NCBI GenBank assembly: GCA_018907035.1
Contig: JACCIC010000200.1
Coordinates: 905,001-969,000 of the forward strand
DNA from: Sycobia sp. Sy_11
Lineage: Eukaryota; Arthropoda; Insecta; Hymenoptera; Epichrysomallidae
Reading direction: 5' to 3'
Length of the DNA stretch: 64,000 nucleotides
Part shown: one piece after another, positions 48,301-55,559 of the stretch
Position numbering within the stretch: the first letter of the stretch is position 1
How the letters are laid out: every line of letters starts with the position of its first letter
Position numbers and translations under genes: made by a program
Notes under the pieces: generated by a model
The model's database searches: none
What the model saw: only the letters and a program-made list of their open reading frames with translations
Told to the model about the DNA's origin: nothing

Positions 48301-51271
48301 GAGGATTCCACAACCGCCTGGTTCAATAACAGTAGGGTACGCCGACGATATCGCTCTAGTAGTGACGGCTAAGACCCTTGATGAATTTACTGAAAATGCC
48401 AATATCAGTAGATGGATTAAGACGGCTGGTCTACAATTAGCGGAGCACAAGACAGAAGTAGTTCTTGTCAGCAGTCATAAGAAGGTAGATAGTATTACTC
48501 TTAAAGTTCGTAGCTGTCGCATTAGTTCTGCGCCATCTTTATAATACTTGGGTGTACAGCTTAATGCCAGGTTAAACTTCAAAGAGCATCTAAAGATATC
48601 TGGCGAAAAAAGCGCAATGAGTTGCAGTTGTCTTGTGTCGGCTCATGCCTAACATTGGTGGCCCACGCTCACCCCAGAGGAAGCTATTAGCTTATGTTGT
48701 TAATTCTGTCAGCATGTATGCAGCGCCAATATGGTATCATGCATGTGGAATTAAATCGTATTGTGAGCTGGCCATTGCGCCCCGTCATCGCTCCTGTATA
48801 CGTATTATTAGTGGTTACAGAACAGTATCCATCGACGCTGCTGAGGTACTTGCCGGAATTCTTCCTTTCAATTTAGCTGCAGATGAACGGGCTAGGCTGA
48901 ACGAGATATGTAAGGCCGCACTTCTTTACAAGGTGCTAAAAACGTGGAACGTCATCATTCTATAGAAATATGGCAAAAACGATGGAAGGATTCTAACAAA
49001 GGCCGATGGACTTATCGTATCTTTCCAGACATACAAAGATGGATCAACAGGAAACACGGGGACCTAGTTTTCCACCTAACCCAGTTGCTGACTGGACATG
49101 GTTGTTTTAGGTTCTATTTCCATCGTTTTCACCTGGATAATAATGATTTCTGCCCTATCTGTCCGACATTGGTTGAGGATGCCGAGCACATATTAGTGAG
49201 CTGCCCTCGTTTTAGAACACAACGTGTGCACTTGATGAACACCATCAATAAGCCAATAATACCAGAGAGCATCCTATCAATAATGATGGAATCTTCTGAA
49301 AACTGGAAGGCAGTAGCCAGTTTCGCAAAAGAGGTGATGACCAAACTTAGAAATGCCGATAGAATTGGGCGAATGGCCCAGGATGAATTAGGCTAGTTGA
49401 TTCTATTTTAAGTTACAGAGGACGAACACCAAACCCCTGATCACTTGTGTGGATGGATGTAGGATAATGTCATAAGAAGAGGAGCCCTATAGGCTAACTA
49501 ACAGCTCGGCCGAAGTAATATTCCCGGATAGTTCCGGCGGGATGCTGGTTTCGAGAGGCGACTAGTGCAGAGCTTGCTCTGCCTACGCCTATTAAAAAAA
49601 ACACATACACACACATACACACACGCTCGCGCGCACAAGTATATATGTAATTATATTTAACTTACGTGTCTTCTTTTTCAGTTTCTAATGAATAATTTCT
49701 AGTTGCACTACTCATATTCAAAGGATCAAACGCTTGACGAGATGCACTTATATAACCGGCGCCTCTAACAGCAGTCATGGGCCGGTTTAGTGCGCCTGTA
49801 CCTGGTCTCGTTGCTGTACTACCTCTGTGAAACTAATCATAAGTATTATAGTAAAACATTACATTTATACATTATAATGTTAATTTATTTAACCTTTAGA
49901 CTGCCTGTATGGCTCATATATGAGCTACCTGTGACCTTGATAGCTACTCTAGAGATATGAGGTGTTTTTCTGTATAAATTTTGCACATCAAAAATATCAA
50001 TTTATAGGGCAAAAATGCCGGCAGTCTAAAGCTTAAACAAAAAAATTTTAATTACATACATAAACAAAATTTTACTTATGAAAACATTAATTATACTAAA
50101 TTGAAACAATATATATATATATATATATATGTATAAGAAAATATATGTCTGTATGTATGTTCTTTATAGGCACAGAAACTACAGCACCGACCACCTTCAA
50201 ATTTTGTCCGTGTATTCTACGCGGTCAGAATTATATGATCGGCTATTTTTTTTTTTTGCAGATTCAAAAACAATGTCAAAAAAGGTAGATACTTTACCAA
50301 CAATTCAAGAAAATGTATGTGTGAGGCTTACGATGGTTCGATCGCTAGAGCGATGGACTAGTAACTTGGTGATCCGAGTTCAAATCCCGGTCTCGGCCGA
50401 TTGACACAAGCACCTTTGTAATAATTTACAGATGCTTTGTTTACAAACACATTGTAGGCCTCTGTGGCTGATTAGCACCGGTAATTGGAAGCATACATAG
50501 AGCAATGTTAACAATAATAATCCCATACAATGTGTCCATGCGTGCAGAGGGACAGGAGAGAAAGATTGAGAGAGAGGGAAGGTGAGGTATGGGGTGAATG
50601 CGTCCACGTGCTGTAGGCAAGTCCATTAATATCGAGTAAACCCTGTTCATCCCCTTGGGTTTTTTTTTCTCTCTCCTATATATAAGATAGTTAAAAATCT
50701 AATATAATTATACCTATAGCATGTTTTGACAATTTAAAAAGCAATCAAATAATTTTTGAAAAAAGTTTATAGTCTACAATTAGCAAAATTTTCTAGATCT
50801 AGTCGAAACAAAAATTGATAAACAAAGAATCTCCGATAAGACGAACTTGTATGTATAAAAAAACAACTTATCATGGCAGTTTTAGGTTAAGGGGCACGCA
50901 ATTACCTTATATAACTTACAAACTTAGTGTATAGTGATGAGATTAATTAAAATAAGATTAATTTTTTCGATTTTTGATTTGGTTAATTAAGCTTTTGCAA
51001 AATAATATATAATTATCGAAGAAATAATACAAAATGTAGAATTATAAAAAAGTATGCATGTTTTTACTAAAATCAATATAACTAATTTATAGTTTCATAC
51101 GCCTAGCTATGACCATGATAAATACCTTCAAATATAATATACATTAACATAATCTAATAAATGAGTTTATAATCCTGCCTCTTGAATCAGCTTATGAAAG
51201 TATAATAGAGAAAATAATTACATCCTGTCATAAATACTTCTTGATAAACTTCCTGTCGCCTTGGAACTAAT
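33968..51271 (-). CDS. IFT88: Intraflagellar transport protein 88 (TPR protein), 12 exons, ends incomplete
   Basis: This is a subunit of the IFT-B complex that carries cargo along cilia; in insects it is needed in ciliated sensory neurons (Drosophila nompB). I joined twelve exons by hand: 51222-51271, 49666-49824, 43295-43493, 43000-43217, 42648-42879, 42413-42570, 42068-42254, 41815-42001, 34912-35059, 34735-34846, 34369-34437 and 33968-34268. All introns have GT...AG ends and every join keeps frame, giving 2020 nt without a stop. Diagnostic blocks are RPMTAVRGAG (N-terminal), SPEEKIKQAE, a series of TPR repeats, and FPDNVECLKFLVRLCGDLGL (C-terminal). The initiator exon and tail exon are not secured. 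Introns of up to 6.8 kb carry many transposons. Open frame and intact splice sites argue for a live gene. Confidence 0.93.
34271..34320. repeat. (TA)n microsatellite at an IFT88 splice acceptor
   Basis: A TA run fills half of a 100-base IFT88 intron (34269-34368) and directly precedes the acceptor on the minus strand. Confidence 0.95.
34369..34437 (-). CDS. IFT88: IFT88 exon (11th found)
   Basis: 69 bases, exactly 23 codons: SYRFYPACFEVIDWLGSYFV and a short tail. Acceptor AG at 34438-34439, donor GTAAAG at 34368-34363. It aligns with the RYFPCNIEVIEWLGAYY region of vertebrate IFT88. Confidence 0.92.
34735..34846 (-). CDS. IFT88: IFT88 exon (10th found)
   Basis: 112 bases, completing a Trp codon and reading YNQLLGIIPSDPGVLIKLGE through DKQLAYQYYND. 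Acceptor AG at 34847-34848, donor GTAATT at 34734-34729. It encodes one TPR unit. Confidence 0.92.
34912..35059 (-). CDS. IFT88: IFT88 exon (9th found)
   Basis: 148 bases encoding LVYKKKNMLDEALECYLKL and LYQIGNIYQLSNNIEQAAE. Acceptor AG at 35060-35061, donor GTAATA at 34911-34906. It is separated from the previous exon by a 6.75-kb intron full of transposons. Confidence 0.93.
35060..36150. other. IFT88 intron, 3' portion, with a perfect inverted repeat
   Basis: 35236-35266 and 35341-35371 are a perfect 31-base inverted repeat with a 74-base spacer. The rest is AT-rich with no motif-bearing frame. Confidence 0.6.
36156..37305 (+). pseudogene. Mariner family D, copy 1 (3'-truncated)
   Basis: The left TIR CGTGGTGTGCTCAAATAA at 36156 follows TA and resembles the end at 39914. 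Broken transposase pieces follow: ENVEDESRPGRPRTSIADE near 36510, MTAKFVPKLLNSDEK near 36709-36753, MRRLREAIRKIRPEHWKNNS at 37040, LLHHDNAPDHS (second Asp, about 37105-37137) and LSPSDFFHFPKLKRSIKGHG (third Asp, about 37207-37265). The frame is lost in the first-Asp region near 36800-36960. The element is cut at about 37305 where a (TA)n run begins, so the C-terminus and right TIR are missing. It lies in an IFT88 intron, antisense to the gene. Confidence 0.85.
37309..37346. repeat. (TA)n microsatellite
   Basis: TA run that truncates the mariner at 36156. Confidence 0.95.
37350..38775. other. IFT88 intron sequence, no gene recognised
   Basis: AT-rich apart from 38050-38230, which is GC-richer and contains a TATA-like CTATAAAG at 38171. 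That patch could be a promoter or LTR fragment, but no partner sequence was found. No coding motif is visible. Confidence 0.4.
38921..39160 (+). CDS. SWIM zinc-finger exon, open, nested in an IFT88 intron
   Basis: A 240-base open exon is bounded by a good acceptor (TTTTATTGCAG ending at 38920) and a donor (AG/GTTAGT at 39161). It reads DHVIFCSKKSAEDDCIYFQA and NNPHEISGAISNTGQIGD, then the SWIM zinc finger CSCTAGLSKKCKH (CxC...CxH) and SVAVLLHLN. SWIM domains bind DNA or protein and occur in transposase-derived genes (for example MULE) and in cellular regulators. No other exon of this gene was identified, so it may be a fragment of a larger gene or of a transposon-derived family. It lies antisense to IFT88. 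A degenerate inverted copy is at 39365. Confidence 0.55.
39365..39610 (-). pseudogene. Degenerate inverted copy of the SWIM exon
   Basis: On the minus strand this repeats the exon at 38921: NNPHEISVSIFNTGKVLDR, the finger CSCKAELSMKCKH and SVAVLLHLNRL. Small deletions near 39530-39560 shift the frame upstream of the finger, and the acceptor AG is not preserved in the same form. The homology extends into flanking intron-like sequence (to about 39765), so DNA rather than cDNA was duplicated. Confidence 0.65.
39914..40864 (+). mobile_element. Mariner family D, copy 2, converted to a fold-back element
   Basis: The left and right ~190 bases (39914-40105 and 40670-40864) are inverted copies of each other, far longer than a mariner TIR. 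They include the leader with GGTACGCATG(C/G)TC and the block CGATTTTCGTTTGT. The right side therefore holds an inverted copy of the 5' end in place of the normal 3' half. Between the arms is the N-terminal half of a transposase. The whole could form a long hairpin. It is in an IFT88 intron. Confidence 0.85.
40118..40705 (+). pseudogene. Mariner family D transposase, N-terminal half
   Basis: Starts MEQRICIQFCVKNEIKCSEV near 40120, continues NVEDDERPGRPSTSTTDE, then (other frame) MAAKFVPKLLNFEQKQRQME and RVITYDETWVSGYDVETKAQ, which includes the first catalytic Asp (about 40560-40615). It stops after RPKKARQTKIA where the inverted 5' end begins. The second and third catalytic Asp are absent. In-frame stops lie near 40238 and 40411. 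Confidence 0.85.
40870..41690. other. IFT88 intron sequence, no gene recognised
   Basis: AT-rich with only short frames. No repeat partner or motif was found. Confidence 0.45.
41815..42001 (-). CDS. IFT88: IFT88 exon (8th found)
   Basis: 187 bases encoding CGEYDQAEKYSEAAKNAD, NTAAYVNLSACSIVKNG and NDPTHVQALYNLG. Acceptor AG at 42002-42003, donor GTATAC at 41814-41809. It ends in phase 1. Confidence 0.93.
42068..42254 (-). CDS. IFT88: IFT88 exon (7th found)
   Basis: 187 bases: completes a Trp codon, then CVDAIKSSAFSSLAANLEIN and KVFENQDAKINSSASTVL. Acceptor AG at 42255-42256, donor GTAAGT at 42067-42062. The block LAANLEINKA corresponds to LANDLEINKA in vertebrates. Confidence 0.93.
42413..42570 (-). 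CDS. IFT88: IFT88 exon (6th found)
   Basis: 158 bases: DDIAANILNETVKNDDLSKL through LISPVIEDSLAAGFA. Acceptor AAG ends at 42571, donor GTAAAT at 42412-42407. The SPVIEDSLAAGF block matches APVIETSFAAGY of vertebrate IFT88. The polypyrimidine tract is weak. Confidence 0.9.
42648..42879 (-). CDS. IFT88: IFT88 exon (5th found)
   Basis: 232 bases: IKIMHNIGMLFVQMGRLEEA, KPDLTAGMHAILCHFALL and PLHVDHEDKYSINT. Acceptor AG at 42880-42881, donor GTAAGT at 42647-42642. It encodes one TPR unit and the start of the inter-TPR linker. Confidence 0.94.
43000..43217 (-). CDS. IFT88: IFT88 exon (4th found)
   Basis: 218 bases: VIFNLACQYSNSEMYTEAIA, NIGNIYVKMGQLSQAIKMYR and MALDQTTTAQKYL. Acceptor CAG ends at 43218, donor GTATAG at 42999-42994. 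It encodes the first TPR pair. Confidence 0.94.
43295..43493 (-). CDS. IFT88: IFT88 exon (3rd found)
   Basis: 199 bases: SPEEKIKQAERRIMSLIEGS, KVALERAREASSRERALIRL and HNIDLTFS. Donor GTAATA at 43294-43289. The proposed acceptor AG (43494-43495) sits at the edge of a 39-base palindrome (43494-43532) and has no pyrimidine tract, so the exact 5' border is less sure than the rest. The frame does join to the preceding exon (AC + C). Confidence 0.88.
43540..44330. other. IFT88 intron sequence, no gene recognised
   Basis: A mixed-composition segment at 43590-43900 may be the end of an unidentified repeat. The frame at 43842-44093 shows no motif. Confidence 0.4.
44335..45030 (+). pseudogene. Mariner family B, copy 3
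   Basis: The 3' half of the same mariner as 21592. It holds SWFFQYDPETKRQSQQWMS near 44430-44490 (the motif that usually starts with GDESWF is cut or diverged before it), KVRTICICFFNSKGVVHKEF, SGQTVNQVFYRNVLEKLRKR, and WVLHHDNTVHQVCHSASSV, where the second catalytic Asp is kept but a local duplication disturbs the following residues. The third Asp region (EHVTL) is frameshifted. The 3' TIR GTCGCATTACTTAATTATC is at about 45009-45030. It is antisense to IFT88 within an intron. Confidence 0.8.
45037..45088. repeat. (TA)n microsatellite
   Basis: TA run next to the mariner terminus. Confidence 0.95.
45291..45342. repeat. (CA)n(GA)n microsatellite, upstream flank of R1-clade copy 2
   Basis: A CA run of about 40 bases, a short GA run, then the 5'-truncated LINE. 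Confidence 0.95.
45347..46431 (+). pseudogene. Non-LTR ORF1 (Gag-like) with three CCHC knuckles, copy 2, broken
   Basis: A frame is open to 45634, where a 13-base deletion creates a stop. The correct frame resumes at about 45640 and runs to 46201, where a frameshift in an A run occurs. The last segment (46165-46431) holds two perfect CX2CX4HX4C knuckles, CFRCWQIGHLASVC and CRHCGGKDHLSKLC, and a third, looser Cys/His cluster. These bind element RNA in related Gags. The stop TGA (46429-46431) overlaps the ORF2 start (ATG at 46428) as ATGA. Confidence 0.85.
46428..49396 (+). pseudogene. Non-LTR ORF2 (endonuclease, RT, zinc finger), copy 2, broken
   Basis: Starts MRILQLNTNHCVATHDLLKQ. Endonuclease blocks are EISEPYCD (acidic active-site region, near 46518), FSIYAPSS, PLLIAGDLNVWSTAW near 46765-46806, and SDHRA near 47005 (catalytic Asp-His). 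A one-base loss near 46810 shifts the frame. Stops lie at about 47239 and 47453. The RT is open from 47477 to 48544 with LPKGNKPLDYPSSYRPLCML, ALDVKNAFNSA, GVPQGLFMGPILWN and YADD near 48342-48353. A frameshift follows near 48540. The C-terminal finger CPICPTLVEDAEHILVSC is near 49150-49205. It is the best preserved ORF2 of the two copies but not functional. Confidence 0.88.
49666..49824 (-). CDS. IFT88: IFT88 exon (2nd found)
   Basis: 159 bases: GSTATRPGTGALNRPMTAVR, GAGYISASRQAFDPLN and YSLETEKED. The RPMTAVR...FDPL signature is the recognised N-terminal motif of IFT88. Acceptor TTTCACAG ends at 49825, donor GTAAGT at 49665-49660. Confidence 0.93.
49893..50032. mobile_element. piggyBac-like MITE (140 bp)
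   Basis: The ends CCTTTAGACTGCC (49893) and the inverse complement of GCTTTAGACTGCC (ending 50032) form a 12-13-base inverted repeat. Both are flanked by TTAA (49889-49892 and 50033-50036), the piggyBac target. There is no coding capacity. It lies in the IFT88 intron 50222-49825 side. Confidence 0.75.
50130..50640 (+). repeat. Composite repeat with embedded SINE
   Basis: 50130-50280 and 50519-50640 match 7030-7190 and 7240-7345. The SINE at 50325-50516 lies between them. It starts after a short (TA)n at 50108-50130. Confidence 0.6.
50325..50516 (+). mobile_element. tRNA-derived SINE, copy 2
   Basis: Close match to the SINE at 33240. Box B GTTCAAATCC is at about 50379-50388, a box A-like GGTTCGATCGCTAGAGCG is near 50335-50353, and the body has GCTGATTAGCA and TTGGAAGCATA. 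It sits in the IFT88 intron between exons 49666 and 51222. Confidence 0.8.
51222..51271 (-). CDS. IFT88: IFT88 50-nt exon (1st found)
   Basis: A short exon of 50 bases: ISSKATGSLSRSIYDR plus two bases that join A of the next exon to give Ile. Acceptor AATAG ends at 51272, donor GTAATT at 51221-51216. The composition (Ser/Thr/Arg-rich before RPMTAVR) and the frame and phase fit the corresponding stretch of vertebrate IFT88. Exons coding the acidic N-terminus and start Met were not found upstream. Confidence 0.75.
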
Positions 51272-51289
51272 CTATTATAGTAAATATTC

Positions 51290-52480
51290 TTCCTTTTTTT
51301 CCTTTTCCGTATTTGCATACCTCTATATTCTTCTAATATATTCTGCACCTTATCCTTTACATAGATTAAATTACTATATTGAATTTTTAATGATCTGTCA
51401 TATAAGTCTCAAACATTGGCTTTATGGCATATGCACTGTCAAATCAAGTCATTGTTTGTTACCTAAATAGAGAAAATTCATTTGAATAAATTACACAAAT
51501 TTCTAAATGTATATACTTCACCAGTTTAATGATTATTTAAGAATTCATAAATCATAAGTGAAACCTTACGATTCTTTACTTTAGTGTTTAGGTTTTTCCT
51601 CTTCTTATAAGATCTAGCAACCTTTTATGTGCCCCTGCAATTGTTAAACATCCAACTACTGCTGATTGAAATAGGAACTAACTCCTTTATCTTTATCCTT
51701 AGCATTATTATTTTTTGATAGTTCTATTGTTTATTCTTTCTGTTCAGAATATTTTCAGAATTATTCACAGTTGCGCATTCAGATACATTTATAATATTTT
51801 CATTATGCTTGCTTATCTCTTGACAGTCACTATTGTTCTTTGTTATATCTTCAAGACTATTTGTAGCTTCTTTCTAATTTCATTATTTTATTTACGAATT
51901 CTTTCTATTATTGATTGCTAATATTTTAGATCGATTATTCTTAATTATAATATTTTTAATATGATTTGAACTCACTTTTCTGGATTTATTGTTTTATTTG
52001 TAACAGGTTTACTATTTTTTTTTATTGTTATTATTTCAGATTTCTTATTTTTATTTATGTTTTTAAGCTTATTTAAAATTTCTTCACCAGATTTAGTATA
52101 TTTATTTATAATAATTTCACTATTATGCCTCCTCCTATCTACAGAGTCAGTATTTTTTGTATTTATAATATTATTTAAATCACTCTTTTTTTATTCATTA
52201 TCTAGACGTGCAGTACTTTTATTATTATTTATTGGTACTGTTTTAGGCTGATTAATTTTAATTATTATATTATTACGATTATTTACAGTTTTTTTACGTT
52301 GTCTAGATTTGCAATATTGTTACTATTATTTAATAGGCTGTTTTAGATTTACCATTTAATTTATAGTATTATCAGATTATTTACAGTTGCTTTTCTTTTC
52401 TTTTTTTTACTATCTAGATTTGTCATATTGTCACTATTATTTAACCGGATTGTTTTAGATTCACTATTTATTTATAGTAT
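51290..52480. other. Low-complexity AT-rich stretch upstream of the first found IFT88 exon
   Basis: Long T-rich plus strand (A-rich minus strand) with repeated Lys/Asn-rich frames broken by stops. The missing 5' exons of IFT88 should lie here or further up, but I could not identify them. Confidence 0.45.
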
Positions 52481-52482
52481 CA

Positions 52483-52668
52483 TCAAAATGATTTATAATT
52501 ACTTTTTTCTTTTTTGTTGAGATTCATTCTGTTTGTCTTAAACTTAAATTGAACCTTGAACTTCAATTTAACCTTTAACTTAAACTTAACCTTTTTTAAC
52601 ATATTAAATAATGCCCCGAAACGTGGATCACTTTGGAAAATACTGGCAAAATCCATATCCTCTTTCAT
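52483..52668 (-). CDS. Unrecognised short frame with exon-like start
   Basis: Minus-strand Met at 52668 opens MKEDMDFASIFQSDPRFGAL, FNMLKK, with protein-like composition and a donor-like GTTAAG at about 52590. After that it becomes a Lys/Phe repeat (FKLKVKLKFKVQFKFK) produced by a TTAAACTTAA-like low-complexity run. I do not recognise the peptide. It could be a 5' exon of IFT88 or of another gene, or chance. Confidence 0.25.
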   Translation of the reverse strand: MKEDMDFASIFQSDPRFGALFNMLKKVKFKLKVKLKFKVQFKFKTNRMNLNKKEKSNYKSF

Positions 52669-52956
52669 CAGACTATTAATGTTGCGTACACCGATCGTTT
52701 ACGTTTTCTCGCGCAAGTACGTTCCGGCACTGCAGGCTATATGATGCCCTTGGTTATGTAACATAACCTCACTGTCCCTCCGAAGACGGCTGTGCGTGAC
52801 TCGTTAAGCGGTGAGGTCAGGTGAAGGGAGACGGTGTCGAGCACAAGGCGCGACGACGCGCGCGATCGCTTTGAGATTTCTCTCGTCGTGGGATGGCGCG
52901 CTCGACGTCTTCGTTCTTTTAGACAAGTCGGCGCAGACGCCTTGTGACTCTCGTCA

Positions 52957-53395
52957 CTATATATATATATATATATTGTAACCACCGAAATCGGCGGTTG
53001 CGATAATTAATTGTTTAAAACCGCGAATGATCGAGCGCCATAGCGAGATGTTCGTGTGTAGGAACTGGAAAGGAGCGAGCGCTCAAGAGACTTCAGCATT
53101 GACCGTCGCTAAGTATAGACGTTTAACCTCGTTATTAGCACCATCGTCAGCCCCGATCCTTGAGAGGGTTACAGCTTAGCGCAGCTACGGCACCGGTCTT
53201 TCTCGCTATCTATCAAGAGCTCCAACCACCATCTCCAACGAGTGAGTATGCGCCCGCGTCTCACATTTACCGGGAACGAAAACCCCGGCTCGCTGCCTTC
53301 AACAAGAGAGAGTCAGCGTCGGTCATCGACGCTCGCCAGCGACGAGCACTCGAGCGCGAGAGAGAGAAAAGGCGATGTCACCTCAATCGTCCATA
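52957..53395 (+). mobile_element. LTR-like fragment after (TA)n
   Basis: A (TA)n run (52957-52977) is followed by TGTAACCACCGAAATCGGCGG and GC-rich sequence with clustered direct repeats, in strong contrast to its AT-rich surroundings. A similar arrangement, (TA)n then TGTAACC, occurs at 62420. It ends where the mariner at 53395 begins. No coding capacity could be supported. LTR identity is inferred from the TGTAAC start and composition only. Confidence 0.35.
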
Positions 53396-54422
53396 AATTC
53401 TGACACTTCATGAACATGTCGGAAGTGCGTATCAACGAGGTCGTGCTGCATCGATCTGCATAGGTGGTAATCAGTAGGTGCTATGTCTGCTGATTACACT
53501 ACAACACGGTGTTTTGGCGGCTTTCGCAACATGTGGCCGAGCCTTGTCATGCAAGAAAACGATTTTGCGTCTACTGCTCGCAATTCCTGATCTATGTTCG
53601 ATTAATTTCTGTTGCAAATCATTCAATTGGCGTTTTTCTGAGCATTAACGGTTTCATTCGGTTTTATCAGCTTGTTGTACAGCACACCCTGTTGATCCCA
53701 TAAAATGTACAGCAATACCTTTTGGCAATGAATGTTCCATTTTGGTGTCGATGTGACTTTTACGCTTAAGATTATCATAGTAGATTCACTTTTCATCATC
53801 AGTCACAATACGCCACACAAAATTCTTGTTTTTTGCGTGGTAAACGAAGACAGTGCGATGTTGTATCGATTCATAATGGAACTTTCGGTCAAATCGTGTG
53901 GCATCCATTTTTCTTCTTTATGAATCTTCCCCATCATATTGAATCTTTTGCCAAGTGCTCTGTCACTGACTCCTAACTTATTAGCCAGTTCTTTCTACCT
54001 TGGAGCTGAGTTTTCCAATAATGCTTACAACGCACTATCTTCAAACTTTTTCGGTTGTGCATAACTTTCTTTGTCATTGAAATCAATATCTTCACTTCTA
54101 AACAACTGAATTCATCCTTTACATGTTGTAAGCGAGGAAGCTTGTTCGCCATAACATTTTCGGAGCAAGCGATCAATTTCTGTTACACTTTTTTTCAAAT
54201 CACAATAGTGCAAAAGAACATGTCAAACAAACGATCTATCATGATTCATTTTTCAAAAAATTATAATGTTTAGGCAAATGATCGCACCTGTTAATTAAAT
54301 TTTATTGATAAATGACAAAACTAAAAAATAAGTATTAGAACCGACACATCTGACTTTTCGTACTACTTATATACCATCTAAACGCGAAATGTTAAAGGTT
54401 AAATTGACGATCGGAAACTAAG
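53395..54422 (-). pseudogene. Mariner transposase remnant (DD34D type)
   Basis: Minus-strand order: 5' leader (54422-54260, shared with 19670-19855), ACSENVMANKLPRLQHV near 54120-54165, a KWMPHDLTE linker near 53900-53925, a first-Asp region around 53800 that is diverged, IVFLHDKARPHVA near 53530-53565 (second Asp kept, Asn changed to Lys), and SADIAPTDYHLC near 53450-53490 (third Asp). Several stops and shifts are present. The 3' terminus is cut at about 53395 against the LTR-like fragment. It is a separate subfamily from the one at 18040. Confidence 0.75.
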
Positions 54423-54599
54423 TTTATCTCCTAATGTATATACAATATTATATTCATATTGTACGCCGCGCAAGACAAATGAATTTTAAATGCAAAATCT
54501 CTGCCATTCAGAATTTACATCTCTATTTATAAATGTTGAGAATATCTTTATAAGTTTAGCGACCGGTAGAGCCATCGGTTATATACGAGGTGCGATGTA

Positions 54600-55497
54600 A
54601 AATTTGGATCCACCGAGCAAGAAATTATGGAAACATTTTTATTTTTAACAAATCAAATATTAAAATCATTAATATGCTTATGAAATTAAATTTAATACAT
54701 TATATATATATATATATTATTATATGTATATATTATATAAATGAATTTGATTTAGACAATTTATACAAATTTTTTTAGATGAATAATGTTTTTTCAAATG
54801 AAAAAATATCGTTTCTACTAAAACAGTTCATATCTTTAAATATATATTTTTTCTAAATCTATTTATTTAAAATTATCAAATTTCGTTTTAGTGTACTTAA
54901 AATTACAAAAAATATTTCAAACAATAGTTGTTGATCTTATGAAAATACATTTTTTATACTATCGGTTGAATTTCTATAATCAGAATATCTCGAGAAAAAT
55001 GCATTCGATATATATCGGTATTTCGTATAAACGTGGAATTGTTCCGGGGGTGCCGAGATGGAACTCTTGAACTTTTCTCCAAATATATATAGTTTGTACC
55101 GAAAAATTGTATAAAATAAAAAAATATGTAATTTAACGGACTCTATGATTTTGGTATAAAATTTTTTTCAATTTTTTAATTTTCTAAGATAAATTCAACA
55201 AACCATAATTTTCAAGGAGTTTTCATGGATTTGGGACTCAATATTTAATTTTAGTCTAAAGTTATTATTATATTCATAGCGCACACTCCAAAAAATAGTG
55301 TAACAGATCTAACTCAATACAACCACACCACTGCGGATGCTTCAGGGGGACACCAAGATGAAATATTCTCAGAGGATCAAATGATCTATAGGAATATAGG
55401 TTTATACATAGTGAATGAGAGAGTTGCTTACATAGATATCATTTAACTGTTTCAATCGGTTATATTACTATGCTAAAAGAAGCTGAGACGGCGGATG

Positions 55498-55559
<62 letters not shown>

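Larger units (their letters stand above)
45343..49600 (+). mobile_element. R1-clade-like non-LTR retrotransposon, copy 2, inserted in (CA)n
   Basis: The same element as 9568-13522 at high identity. It is 5'-truncated: it begins inside ORF1 at the position equal to about 10004 of copy 1. It keeps the ~770-base segment missing in copy 1, including the Gag zinc knuckles and endonuclease N-terminus. The 3' end has the same GCAGAGC-TT-GCTCTGC hairpin (49567-49582) and a short A-rich tail that runs into CA repeats from about 49601. It lies antisense in the IFT88 intron between exons 43295 and 49666, ending 66 bases from the latter. Confidence 0.88.
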
